From assembly GCA_025934895.1 (NCBI GenBank), contig JAICWH010000012.1, forward strand, positions 1 to 40,103: 40,103 nucleotides of DNA. The letters run 5' to 3'. Positions 31,963 through 40,103 of this stretch are shown one piece after another. Source of the stretch: Nocardioidaceae bacterium. Lineage in GTDB: Bacteria > Actinomycetota > Actinomycetes > Propionibacteriales > Nocardioidaceae. The notes below the pieces were generated by a model. That model was not told the DNA's origin. It did no database searches and worked only from the letters and a program-made list of their open reading frames with translations. Position 1 is the stretch's first letter, and every line of letters starts with the position of its first letter. A program made the translations under genes and the position numbers.

Positions 31963-32339
31963 CGTGCGGACACGCCAGCCCTGCGCAGGACCAGCATGGC
32001 AGCGCGACAGTGCTTGCAGCAGTCCTGATGGCGGCCCTGATGGGGTGCGCGATGCTCGTCACCGTGGTGGGTGAGGCTGTGACCGTCCAGCGTCGGGTCG
32101 AGGCTGCCGCCGACCTCGGTGCCCTGGCGGGCGCCTCGGCCGCCCAGCGGGGTGAGGACGCCTGTGCTGCGGCCGGTTCGGTGGTCACCCGCAACCGGGC
32201 ACGGCTCACCGAGTGCTCGGCCACAGGTGATGTGGTGACGGTGCGCACGACGAGAGCGACCCGGCCGCTGCTGGGCCTGCGGTTCACGCTCCGGTCCCGG
32301 GCGATGGCCGGTCCGACCAACGCTTTAGCACCACCGTGA
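31959..32339 (+). CDS. TadE/TadG-like protein (Rv3654c-like)
   Basis: 126-residue protein with a short N-terminal region, then GSATVLAAVLMAALMGCAMLVTVV and a region GAVTVQRRVEAAADLGALAGASAA typical of TadG/Rv3654c-type proteins. Three cysteines occur in the exported part (about 67, 88 and nearby), so a disulfide is possible. It is the last gene of the tad operon and is coupled by ATGA to the TadE-like gene. Confidence 0.82.
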   Translation: MTCGHASPAQDQHGSATVLAAVLMAALMGCAMLVTVVGEAVTVQRRVEAAADLGALAGASAAQRGEDACAAAGSVVTRNRARLTECSATGDVVTVRTTRATRPLLGLRFTLRSRAMAGPTNALAPP

Positions 32340-32380
32340 CCCCCGTCGCCCGCGGATGGGAAACGACCCGAACTGCTTCG

Positions 32381-34720
32381 TCAGGATGGACAGCCTCGCT
32401 CCACTCCTGCGCCGAGGAGTACGTCGAGCAGGGTGACCGCCTTGGCCTTGTCCAACGGCTCGTTGCCGTTGCCGCACTTGGGCGACTGCACACAGGAAGG
32501 ACAGCCGTCCTCACAGCGGCAGGCAGCGATCACCTCTCTGGTGGCGGTCAGCCAGGCCCCAGCTGCGTGGAAGCCGCGTTCCGCGAAGCCCGCCCCACCA
32601 GGGTGTCCGTCGTACACGAAGACCGTCAGCTGGCCGGTGTCGGGATGCAGTGCCGTGGACACCCCACCGATGTCCCACCGGTCGCAGGTCGCGAAGAGAG
32701 GAAGCAGCCCGATGGAGGCATGTTCCGCGGCGTGCGCGGCGCCGGGAAGGTCCGCGGTCGCAAGGCCGGCTCCTTGCAGCGACGTGCTCGGCAGGGTCCA
32801 CCACACTGCCATGGTGTCCAGGGTGCGCTCGGGGAGGTCCAACGGGTCTTCGCCCAGCACCTCTCCGGTGGGGACCCGACGGCGCAGGTAGGACACCACC
32901 TGGTGCGTGACTCGGACACCCCCGAAGGTGACGCGGGCGGGTCCCCACGCGGCCTCGGCGTGCTCGTCGGTTATCGCGATGTCGGTGATGTCCCGCGCCG
33001 ACGTGCTGTAGCCCGGGTCCGCGCGTTCGAGGACCGCGACCTGCTCCTGGAGGTCCAGTGATTCCACGAGGTAGGTCTCCCCCAGGTGGAGGTACACGGC
33101 TCCGCGGTGCACGGTGCCGTGCGAAGCGCTGGCGTCCACCGTACCGATGAGCCGCCCGGTCGCCGACTCCACCAGTCGCACCGGCGGCCCGCCGCTGGAC
33201 CGGATGTCGGCGAGGTCGCTGGCGCGGTGACGGTCGGTCCAGTACCACCCCTGTGCCCGCCGACGGAGCATCCCCGCAGCGGTCAGCGCGTCAAGGCCGT
33301 CGCGAGCCCGCGGACCGAACAACGGCAGGTCGGTCTCACTCAGCGGGATCTCCGCGGCCGCCGCGCACAGGTGCGGCCCGAGCACGTAGGCGTTGTCGGG
33401 GTCGAAGACGTTGGCCTCGACCGGTGCGCCGATGAGCGCCTCGGGATGGGTTACCAGGTAGGTGTCCAACGGGTCGTCGCGAGCAACGAGCACTCCGATG
33501 GCGTTTTGGCCGCCGCGGCCGGCCCGGCCGACCTGCTGCCACAGTGCTGCTCTGGTGCCGGGGAAGCCCGCCATCAGTACGGCGTCCAGACCGGCGATGT
33601 CGATCCCGAGCTCGAGGGCGTTGGTGGCCGCCAGCCCGATGAGGTCGCCGTCGCGCAGGGCGCGCTCGATCCTGCGACGGTCCTCAGGCAAGTAGCCGCC
33701 CCGGTAGGCCGCGACCCGGCTGCCGAGCTCGGGCGCCACCTCCCGCAGGTTGCGCCGGGTGCTGAGCGCGACCCACTCGGCGCCCCGGCGTGAGCGGACG
33801 AATGCCAGGGTCCGGACGCCGTCGACGACCAGGTCTGTCAGCAGGTCGGACACCTCGGCGATGGTCGAGCGGCGCACAGGAGCGCCGTGCTCGCCTGCGT
33901 GGGAGACGAACGGTGGCTCCCACAGGGCAAGGAACACCCGCCCTCGCGAGGAGCAGTCCTCGGTCACGGCGCGCACCGGCAGACCGGTCAGCCGCGTTGC
34001 GGACACCTCCGGCTCGGCGACGGTGGCCGAGGAGAGCACGAAGGTCGGCCGGGCGCCGTACACCCCGCACACGCGCCGCAGCCGGCGCACGATCTGGGCG
34101 ACATGGGCGCCGAAGACCCCGCGGTAATGGTGGCACTCGTCGATCACGACATATCGCAGCCGGGCGAAGAACTTTGCCCAGCGTGCGTGCCCGGGCAGGA
34201 GCGAGTGGTGGAGCATGTCAGGGTTGGTCAAGACGTACTCCGCGTGGTCACGCGCCCAGTCCCGCTGCTCGCGCGGGGAGTCACCGTCGTGCGTGGCGCA
34301 TCTGAGGGCCGGGAGGCTGAGTCCCCTCAGGCTCTCGATCTGGTCCTGGGCGAGCGCCTTCGTGGGTGAGATGTAGAGGGTGGTAGCACCTCGTCGACCT
34401 CCCCGCCCACGTGAGGTCTCGATGTCGGCCAGCGCCGGCATCAAGTAGCCGAGTGACTTTCCCGACGCGGTTCCGGTGGACAGCACCACGTGCTCGCCTC
34501 CACGGGCTGCCTGTGCCGCCTGTACCTGGTGCCGCCACGGCTCGGTGATGCCGCGCGCCGACCAGGCCTCCACCAGGTGCGGCGGCACCCACGCCGGCCA
34601 CGAGACACGTTCACCTGGCCGTGCCTCCAGCACCTCGAGATGGGTGAGCCGCCCGGCTCGGTCAGGAGAGGCGGTCAGCCGCTCCAAGGCGCCAGTGCTC
34701 GACCTCACCCCGGCGCGCAT
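32381..34720 (-). CDS. DEAD/DEAH-box helicase with DUF1998 zinc module (Rv3649/MrfA-like)
   Basis: 779-residue superfamily 2 helicase. Walker A is STGTASGKSLGYLMP, the DEAH-like box reads VIDECHHYRG, motif III is LSSATVAEP, and motif VI is QQVGRAGRGGQ. The C-terminal DUF1998 domain ends in a four-cysteine set (CRCEDGCPSCVQSPKCGNGN), as in Bacillus MrfA, a 3'-to-5' DNA repair helicase of the Hrq1 group. A role in DNA repair is inferred. ATG 34720 was chosen because CAGACT lies 6 nt upstream and homology starts soon after; longer in-frame sequence runs into the STAS gene promoter. It converges with the tad operon. Confidence 0.9.
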   Translation of the reverse strand: MRAGVRSSTGALERLTASPDRAGRLTHLEVLEARPGERVSWPAWVPPHLVEAWSARGITEPWRHQVQAAQAARGGEHVVLSTGTASGKSLGYLMPALADIETSRGRGGRRGATTLYISPTKALAQDQIESLRGLSLPALRCATHDGDSPREQRDWARDHAEYVLTNPDMLHHSLLPGHARWAKFFARLRYVVIDECHHYRGVFGAHVAQIVRRLRRVCGVYGARPTFVLSSATVAEPEVSATRLTGLPVRAVTEDCSSRGRVFLALWEPPFVSHAGEHGAPVRRSTIAEVSDLLTDLVVDGVRTLAFVRSRRGAEWVALSTRRNLREVAPELGSRVAAYRGGYLPEDRRRIERALRDGDLIGLAATNALELGIDIAGLDAVLMAGFPGTRAALWQQVGRAGRGGQNAIGVLVARDDPLDTYLVTHPEALIGAPVEANVFDPDNAYVLGPHLCAAAAEIPLSETDLPLFGPRARDGLDALTAAGMLRRRAQGWYWTDRHRASDLADIRSSGGPPVRLVESATGRLIGTVDASASHGTVHRGAVYLHLGETYLVESLDLQEQVAVLERADPGYSTSARDITDIAITDEHAEAAWGPARVTFGGVRVTHQVVSYLRRRVPTGEVLGEDPLDLPERTLDTMAVWWTLPSTSLQGAGLATADLPGAAHAAEHASIGLLPLFATCDRWDIGGVSTALHPDTGQLTVFVYDGHPGGAGFAERGFHAAGAWLTATREVIAACRCEDGCPSCVQSPKCGNGNEPLDKAKAVTLLDVLLGAGVERGCPS

Positions 34721-34726
34721 GGTCAG

Positions 34727-34732
34727 AGTCTG
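34727..34732 (-). promoter_or_regulatory. -10-like box (CAGACT) of helicase gene
   Basis: CAGACT on the minus strand, 6 nt before ATG 34720. Confidence 0.4.
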
Positions 34733-34905
34733 CCAAACGACCGCCGGGAAGCCCGATCCTCGGCCTCGCAGCGCTGGAAGCGGTTGCGGTCGGCCAAAAG
34801 CAAGGGAGCAACCCGGCGTCAGGAGGTGCATGGTTGAATGACTCAGTACAGCGGGGTGGTGGCTGCCGACCCCGCGAGCGACATCGCTGTCGATGAGGAG
34901 ACAAC

Positions 34906-35244
34906 GTGGACCTGTCACTCGAGACTCGCCAGGAGAATGGTCATACGATCATTGAGGTGGGCGGAGAGATCGACGTCTACACGGCACCCCGGCTCCGCGA
35001 CAAGATCACCGAGCTGGTCGGCAACGGCGAGTACCACCTCGTCATCGACATGGAGAAGGTCGAGTTCCTCGACTCCACCGGGCTCGGGGTGCTGGTGGGG
35101 GGCCTGAAGAAGGTCCGCGCCCACGACGGGTCCATGCGGTTGATCTGCAACCAGGAACGGCTCCTCAAGATCTTCCGGATCACCGGCTTGGCGAAGGTAT
35201 TCGCCATCCACGGCTCCCAAGCCGACGCGCTCGCCGAGCGGTAG
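34906..35244 (+). CDS. STAS-domain anti-sigma factor antagonist
   Basis: 112-residue RsbV/SpoIIAA-type protein. The phosphorylation site is in [14 protein letters not shown], Ser being the usual acceptor. GTG 34906 has GAGGAGAC upstream. It should bind the adjacent kinase-type protein when unphosphorylated and free a stress sigma factor; the sigma gene is not in the window. Conserved in this place in actinobacteria, near Rv3687c in mycobacteria. Confidence 0.9.
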   Translation: MDLSLETRQENGHTIIEVGGEIDVYTAPRLRDKITELVGNGEYHLVIDMEKVEFLDSTGLGVLVGGLKKVRAHDGSMRLICNQERLLKIFRITGLAKVFAIHGSQADALAER

Positions 35245-35248
35245 GGCC

Positions 35249-35671
35249 GTGCAGCCCGGCGCGCGCCCCGCCGCGACTGGGACCAGCACCGGGGTCACCG
35301 TCTCCATCGCCCGCGACCCCGCGCTGGTGCGGACGGTGCGCCTGGTCGCGGCAGCCGTCGCCCGTCGTACGACGCGCGACGAGGACTTCGTCGAGGAGAT
35401 CAGGCTCGCCGTCGGGGAGGCCTGCGCGCTACTGGTCGGACCCGAGGCCGCGTCCCTGGACACGGTCGGTCCTGTCGAGGTCAGGATGCGCCTCGAGGAC
35501 CGGTTGCGGGTCGACGTACGGGCCGAGGGCCAGGTCTCGGTGAGCGACGCCCCGACCGGCGACATCGACGGCGTCGAGCCATGGGGGCTGCTGCGCGGCC
35601 TGATCGAGGACTTCACGATCACCCGGGACTCCGTCGGCACCCGGCTGTCGATGTCCTGGCCGCTCCCCTGA
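35249..35671 (+). CDS. RsbW-like anti-sigma/serine-kinase homologue, divergent
   Basis: 140-residue HATPase-type protein that starts 4 bp after the STAS gene stop. The N-box region reads EEIRLAVGEACALLVGPE: the glutamate is present but the usual Mg-binding Asn is Leu. A clear DxGxG box is absent and the C-terminal strand is TITRDSVGTRLSMSWPL. Kinase activity is doubtful, but binding to a STAS or sigma partner is still plausible. The pairing with the STAS gene supports a partner-switching module. Confidence 0.78.
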   Translation: MQPGARPAATGTSTGVTVSIARDPALVRTVRLVAAAVARRTTRDEDFVEEIRLAVGEACALLVGPEAASLDTVGPVEVRMRLEDRLRVDVRAEGQVSVSDAPTGDIDGVEPWGLLRGLIEDFTITRDSVGTRLSMSWPLP

Positions 35672-36001
35672 CGGCCCCGGCCGAGTCAGCCTGTCCGCAG
35701 GCCTGACCTGGCGGGCCGGCCGCCGACCCCGCCTCTCCCCGACGCCGGGGCGATGTACGGCGTGAGCGTGCCTGGGCCCTGCGGATGCGCCGACTCGGCG
35801 TGCCTGGGCCCTGCGGATGCGCCGGGTCGGCAGGGAAGGGTGGGCCGTTTCGTCGCCCCGGTCGCCCGGCGCGCCGCCCTGCTCAGTAGACTCCGGCTCA
35901 TTCTGTGAGGAGCAGGACACACACCTGCCGGCACCCGCGGGCCTGAAGCTCCGGGTGCGACGCATTGCACGGGGCCCATGGTGCCCCTTCGGAGGAGAAC
36001 A
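35672..36001 (+). promoter_or_regulatory. hppA upstream region: repeats, promoter and structured leader
   Basis: 330 bp without a gene. One diverged 32-bp repeat unit lies at about 35681-35712 and two inverted units at 35767-35830. TAGACT at 35887-35892 fits a -10. The leader then has a 7-bp stem GCACCCG/CGGGTGC (35931-35937 with 35952-35958) and a GGGGC/GCCCC hairpin (35971-35975 with 35983-35987) just before the GGAGGAG ribosome site. Confidence 0.5.
35767..35830 (-). repeat. 32-bp tandem repeat, two copies, inverted
   Basis: CGTGCCTGGGCCCTGCGGAT starts at 35767 and again at 35799. The reverse complement matches the repeat at 31086-31185 in about 27 of 32 positions. Confidence 0.8.
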
Positions 36002-38311
36002 ATGACTGGTCACCTGCTTGCCGCTGGGGAGACGAGCGCGAACCTGTCCGGCGGGAACCTGACGCTCGTCGTCGTCGTAGGTCTCGTGGCGGTCACCGCC
36101 TTGGGGATGGGGGTGATGTTCCGCCAGCAGGTGCTCAGCGCAGGCGAGGGCACGACCAACATGCAGAACATCGCCCGGGCGGTGCAGGAGGGCGCCGCGG
36201 CCTACCTCACCCGACAGTTCAAGACGCTCGCGGCCTTCGTGGTGATCGCGTTCCTGCTGCTGTTCCTCCTGCCGGCCAGCGGCGGGCTGGACGTCAAGAT
36301 CGGGCGGTCGGTGTTCTTCGTGGTCGGCGCCGGGTTCTCCGCGACGATCGGCTACATGGGCATGTCCCTCGCGGTCCGGGCCAACCTCCGGGTCGCGGCC
36401 GCAGCCGCCGACCGCAACCAGGGACGCGATCCGGCCATGCGCGTCGCGTTCCGCACCGGCGGCACCGTCGGGATGGCGACGGTCGGGCTCGGCCTGCTCG
36501 GCGCCTCCGTCGTGGTGTTCCTCTTTCGGGGCGACGCACCGACCGTCCTGGAGGGCTTCGGCTTCGGGGCCGCGCTTCTGGCGATGTTCATGCGCGTCGG
36601 CGGTGGCATCTTCACCAAGGCGGCCGACGTGGGCGCCGACCTGGTCGGCAAGGTCGAGAACAACATCCCGGAGGACGACCCACGCAACGCCGCCACGATC
36701 GCCGACAACGTGGGGGACAACGTCGGTGACTGTGCCGGCATGGCGGCGGACCTGTTCGAGTCCTACGCCGTGACCCTGGTGGCCGCACTGATCCTGGGTT
36801 CGGCCGCCTTCGGCGACAAGGGCCTGGTCTACCCGCTGATCGTGCCCGCCATCGGTGCGCTGACGGCGATCCTGGGTGTCTACCTCTGCAAGCCGCGCGA
36901 GGGCGAGGGCGGTCTGAGGACCATCAACCGGGCCTTCTACATCTCCGCCGGTGTCTCAGCCGTGCTGTGCACGATCGCCGCGTTCATCTACCTGCCCGGC
37001 TCGTTCCGCGAGCTGGTCGGATCCTCCGGTGCGAACGCCACCGGCGACCCGCGGATCGTCGCCACGGTAGCCGTGCTGATCGGCATCGTGCTCGCCACGG
37101 TCATCCTCGCGCTCACCGGCTACTACACCGGCACGGAGCACCGGCCGGTCAAGGACATCGGCAAGACCTCGATGACCGGCGCCGCCACGGTGATCCTCGC
37201 CGGCCTCTCGGTCGGCTTCGAGTCCGCGGTGTTCACCAGCCTGGTCATCGCGGCCGCGGTGTACGCAGCGTTCCTGCTCGGCTCCGGCGTGGTGACGGTC
37301 GCACTGTTCGCGGTCGCGCTGGCCGGTTGCGGGCTGCTCACCACCGTCGGCGTCATCGTCGCGATGGACACCTTCGGCCCGGTCTCGGACAACGCCCAAG
37401 GCATCGCGGAGATGTCCGGGGACGTCGACGAGGAGGGCGCCCAGATCCTCACCGAGCTCGACGCCGTCGGCAACACCACCAAGGCGGTCACCAAGGGCAT
37501 CGCGATCGCCACGGCTGTGCTGGCGGCGACCGCGCTGTTCGGCTCCTACACGGGCGCCATCACCAAGGCACTGCGCGACGCGTCCGGCTCAGTCACCCCG
37601 GGGGACTCGTTCATCACCGCGGTCTACAGCCCCAACGTGCTGGTGGGCCTGATCATCGGTGCCGCGGTGGTGTTCCTGTTCTCTGGCCTGCTGATCAGCG
37701 CCGTCGGACGCGCGGCCGGCGCGGTGGTCTACGAGGTCCGCAGGCAGTTCGCGGAGATCCCCGGGATCATGGAGGGCACCGGGCGTCCGGAGTACGGCAA
37801 GGTCGTCGACATCTGCACCCGCGACTCGCTGCGGGAGCTTGCCACGCCCGGTGTGCTGGCCATCATGGCGCCGATCGCCGTGGGCTTCGGTCTCGGCGTC
37901 GGCCCGCTGGCCGGCTACCTCGCGGGCGCCATCGGCACCGGCACCCTGATGGCTGTGTTCCTGGCCAACTCCGGCGGTGCCTGGGACAACTCCAAGAAGC
38001 TCGTGGAGGACGGCTACCACGGCGGCAAGGGCTCACTCGCGCACGAGGCGACGATCATCGGCGACACGGTCGGGGACCCGTTCAAGGACACCGCAGGGCC
38101 GGCGATCAACCCGCTGCTCAAGGTGATGAACCTGGTGTCGCTGCTGATCGCGGCCGCGGTCGTGGACCTGTCCGTCGGCACCCACGAGAACGACGTCCTG
38201 CGGATCGCCATCGCCCTGGTCGCAGCAGCGATCATCGCTGGTGCGGTCTACGTCTCCAAGCGTCGCCCGATCGCCCTCGAGACCGGCGCCGACGTGAAGG
38301 TGGTCGCCTGA
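36002..38311 (+). CDS. hppA: Membrane proton-pumping pyrophosphatase, K+-independent type
   Basis: 769-residue polytopic enzyme that couples PPi hydrolysis to proton export. The substrate-binding acid motifs are intact: DVGADLVGKVE, IADNVGDNVGDCAGMAADL and GDTVGDPFKDTAGPAINPL. The K+-dependence position reads GNTTKA (Lys, not Ala), which marks the K+-independent class. ATG 36002 was chosen because GGAGGAG precedes it; an earlier in-frame ATG lies in the leader hairpin. About 16 membrane helices are expected. It is followed after 4 bp by a methyltransferase gene. Confidence 0.95.
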   Translation: MTGHLLAAGETSANLSGGNLTLVVVVGLVAVTALGMGVMFRQQVLSAGEGTTNMQNIARAVQEGAAAYLTRQFKTLAAFVVIAFLLLFLLPASGGLDVKIGRSVFFVVGAGFSATIGYMGMSLAVRANLRVAAAAADRNQGRDPAMRVAFRTGGTVGMATVGLGLLGASVVVFLFRGDAPTVLEGFGFGAALLAMFMRVGGGIFTKAADVGADLVGKVENNIPEDDPRNAATIADNVGDNVGDCAGMAADLFESYAVTLVAALILGSAAFGDKGLVYPLIVPAIGALTAILGVYLCKPREGEGGLRTINRAFYISAGVSAVLCTIAAFIYLPGSFRELVGSSGANATGDPRIVATVAVLIGIVLATVILALTGYYTGTEHRPVKDIGKTSMTGAATVILAGLSVGFESAVFTSLVIAAAVYAAFLLGSGVVTVALFAVALAGCGLLTTVGVIVAMDTFGPVSDNAQGIAEMSGDVDEEGAQILTELDAVGNTTKAVTKGIAIATAVLAATALFGSYTGAITKALRDASGSVTPGDSFITAVYSPNVLVGLIIGAAVVFLFSGLLISAVGRAAGAVVYEVRRQFAEIPGIMEGTGRPEYGKVVDICTRDSLRELATPGVLAIMAPIAVGFGLGVGPLAGYLAGAIGTGTLMAVFLANSGGAWDNSKKLVEDGYHGGKGSLAHEATIIGDTVGDPFKDTAGPAINPLLKVMNLVSLLIAAAVVDLSVGTHENDVLRIAIALVAAAIIAGAVYVSKRRPIALETGADVKVVA

Positions 38312-38315
38312 CGGC

Positions 38316-39806
38316 GTGGACCTCCTCCCGCCCGACATGGTGGCGCGGCTGCGCGAGGCCCTGCGGGCGTGCGGCTACGGGTACGACGGGGTGGCCGGCC
38401 TGCTCGGACCGACCGCCCACGCCGCGCTGTCCCGCAACGAGACGACCCCGGCCCGCCGCGCCACCGCGGGCGGGTCTCCCCTGGCGACGCTGGTCCGGCT
38501 GTGGCCGCTGCAGGCCGCTGTCCGCCGTCGCGACGCGGACCGCGCGCTGCCCGGTCTGGTCGAGGGGCTGGCCGCGGCCGGGATCCTCGAGGTCTCCGGT
38601 GGCGAGGTCCGGGCGCTGGTCGACGTCCGACCGTATGCCGACGAAGGCGCGGACTGGTGGATGGTCAGCGACCTGACCCCCGGCCTGGACGGGGCCCCGA
38701 TCGACGTCGCCGGGGACCACGTCCTCGGGATCTCCCCAGCGTCCACGTCGCTTGCCCAGCTGACCGTCCGGGAGCCGGTCGGGCGCGCCCTGGACCTGGG
38801 CACCGGCTGCGGGGTCCAGGCGCTGCATCTCGCCCGGCACGCCGACCATGTCGTCGCCACTGACGTCAACGCGCGGGCGCTGGCGATGACCCGCCTGAAC
38901 GCTGCGCTCAACGAGGTCGACGTCGACGTCCGCGCAGGCAGCCTCTTCGACTCGGTCCAGACCGAGCTGTTCGACCTGGTCACCACCAACCCGCCGTTCG
39001 TGGTGTCACCGGCGACCGAGCGAGCCGCCGAGCGGCTCGTCTACCGCGACTCCGGCCTTCCGGGTGACGAGCTCGTCCGCCGGGTGGTGACCACCGCCCC
39101 CCGGCACCTGCGGCCCGGCGGCTGGTGCCAGGTGCTGGCCAACTGGGTGCACCGACGCGGTCAGCCCTGGCAGGAGCGGGTCGTGGGCTGGCTCGAGGGG
39201 ACCGGCTGCGACGCCTGGGTGGTGCAGCGCGAGAAGGCTGATGTGGCGGAGTACGTCGAGCTCTGGCTCAAGGACGCCGGCGTGCACGGACGGCGCGGCT
39301 ACCTCCAGCGGTACGACGCCTGGCTCGGCTGGTTCGACGAGCAAGGCATCGAGGCCGTCGGGTTCGGCTGGCTGCACCTGCGACGCGTCGAGGACCGGGA
39401 GCCGGTGCAGCACCTCGAGGACTGGGCCTTCGAGGTCGAGCAGCCACTCGGCGCCGAGGTCGTCGACCGCTTCCGTCGGCTGGACCTGCTGGCGGTCACC
39501 TCCGACGATGACCTCCTGGCCGGCCGGCTGCGGTCCCGGGTCGACGTACGCCAGGAGACCGTCGGGGAGCCCGGGGCGGCCGACCCGGAGGTCATCGTGC
39601 TCCGGCAGCAGCGCGGCATGCGGCGTGCCCGGCAGGTGGACACGGTCGAGGCCGGCCTGGTCGGTGCCTGCGACGGCGACCTGAGCGTCGGGCAGATCCT
39701 CGACGCCCTCGCCACCCTGCTCGGGGAGGACCCGGCCACGTTGCGGGAGCAGCGACTGGGCGTTGTGCGGGAGCTGGTGACCGACGGCTTCCTGCTGCCG
39801 TGGTGA
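38316..39806 (+). CDS. N5-glutamine-type class I methyltransferase (PrmC/HemK-like, long form)
   Basis: 496-residue protein. A helical N-terminal domain (about 1-140) comes before a Rossmann methyltransferase domain with motif I ALDLGTGCGVQALHLA and the TTNPPFVVSP motif IV, which marks enzymes acting on Gln, Asn or exocyclic amines. A further C-terminal domain of about 190 residues (winged-helix-like, RLDLLAVTSDDDLLAGRLR) makes it much longer than PrmC. This long form is common in actinobacteria near topA; the substrate is unknown. GTG 38316 is 4 bp after hppA. Confidence 0.87.
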   Translation: MDLLPPDMVARLREALRACGYGYDGVAGLLGPTAHAALSRNETTPARRATAGGSPLATLVRLWPLQAAVRRRDADRALPGLVEGLAAAGILEVSGGEVRALVDVRPYADEGADWWMVSDLTPGLDGAPIDVAGDHVLGISPASTSLAQLTVREPVGRALDLGTGCGVQALHLARHADHVVATDVNARALAMTRLNAALNEVDVDVRAGSLFDSVQTELFDLVTTNPPFVVSPATERAAERLVYRDSGLPGDELVRRVVTTAPRHLRPGGWCQVLANWVHRRGQPWQERVVGWLEGTGCDAWVVQREKADVAEYVELWLKDAGVHGRRGYLQRYDAWLGWFDEQGIEAVGFGWLHLRRVEDREPVQHLEDWAFEVEQPLGAEVVDRFRRLDLLAVTSDDDLLAGRLRSRVDVRQETVGEPGAADPEVIVLRQQRGMRRARQVDTVEAGLVGACDGDLSVGQILDALATLLGEDPATLREQRLGVVRELVTDGFLLPW

Positions 39807-39960
39807 GTGAGGTTGGCGGACCGCGCCGGCGGATCCGTCGTACGGTGGACGGGCTCGGCACGCCCGCCCGCCGCGCCCGACGCCCGACGGCGCCCCGTCC
39901 CGGTTGACGGCAGGCGTTACCGTGTCAAGGCGAGCAAGCATCCAAGGGAGCATTACTGAG

Positions 39961-40103
39961 TTGGCGAAAACAACAGGCACGGCCACGGCCGACGGCCACA
40001 AGCTGGTCATCGTCGAGTCGCCGGCCAAGGCGAAGACGATCGCCGGCTACCTTGGCACCGGGTACGTGGTCGAGTCCTCGATCGGACACGTCCGCGACCT
40101 CCC
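39961..40103 (+). CDS. topA: DNA topoisomerase I, 5' part only
   Basis: The window ends after about 47 codons. The TOPRIM start [20 protein letters not shown] and SSIGHVRDL are diagnostic of type IA topoisomerase I, which relaxes negative supercoils. The start is a TTG at 39961, with GGGAG 10 nt upstream. A short N-terminal extension ([11 protein letters not shown]) precedes the fold. The 154-bp gap upstream shows no clear promoter besides TTGACG and TACCGT, which are too close together to pair. Confidence 0.9.
   Translation, partial: MAKTTGTATADGHKLVIVESPAKAKTIAGYLGTGYVVESSIGHVRDL

Noticed and set aside
35905-35946. Short leader peptide (GTG start, about 13 codons) before hppA
   Set aside because: It starts 12 nt after the -10, has no ribosome site, and no codon pattern suggests attenuation.

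Overview
This 40.1 kb window is very GC-rich, uses many GTG starts, and encodes actinobacterial hallmarks: a WhiB protein, a MarP protease, a Ssd/Tad pilus cluster, a 6C RNA and a cAMP-type Crp. Gene content and order closely follow the Mycobacterium tuberculosis Rv3646c-Rv3683 neighbourhood (topA, helicase, Tad genes, ssd, HAD phosphatase, acs, marP, nth, crp, RidA, ArsA-like ATPase pair, whiB4, ponA2, phosphoesterase). Local gene pairs also match the Streptomyces SCO3558/SCO3559 region. A Nocardioidaceae-type organism is likely; this is an inference, not something the sequence proves.

Layout. 1-7.0 kb: phosphoesterase, YqeY-like protein, bifunctional PASTA penicillin-binding protein, WhiB regulator and two Get3/ArsA-like ATPases. 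7.0-12.5 kb: an apparently accessory block inserted in the conserved backbone. It holds 3-oxoacid CoA-transferase (scoAB), a 1.45-kb element with 79-bp terminal inverted repeats around a DUF559 nuclease-like gene, a fused styrene-monooxygenase/flavin-reductase-like protein and an alpha/beta hydrolase. 12.5-19 kb: backbone again, with DUF4177-like, RidA, Nudix and metallo-beta-lactamase genes, then crp, nth, a TlpA-like lipoprotein, Nudix and marP. A 117-bp solo copy of the inverted-repeat element lies between the convergent metallo-hydrolase and crp genes.

19-25.7 kb: hydrolase with a lost nucleophile, holin-like membrane protein, acs, acetate transporter (with a strong Crp box upstream), methyltransferase, a small gene with a palindromic operator over its -10, and a degenerate Fic-like protein. 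25.7-27.1 kb: two structured RNAs flank the HAD phosphatase gene, an Ms1/scr3559-like (6S-like) RNA on the minus strand and a 6C RNA on the plus strand. 27.2-32.3 kb: Ssd and a Tad-type pilus operon. 32.4-40.1 kb: DEAD/DEAH helicase, STAS/anti-sigma pair, proton-pumping pyrophosphatase, a methyltransferase and the start of topA.

The genes link in a few ways. Crp, encoded here, probably controls acetate uptake (satP) and perhaps activation (acs). MarP, PonA2 and the phosphoesterase are envelope functions, and the Tad genes form one translationally coupled operon. Many genes appear leaderless: a TANNNT (or CANNNT) box lies 6-8 nt before the start codon. The most novel-looking item is the inverted-repeat-bounded DUF559 element with its 117-bp gene-less relative; the likely Ms1-like RNA comes next.
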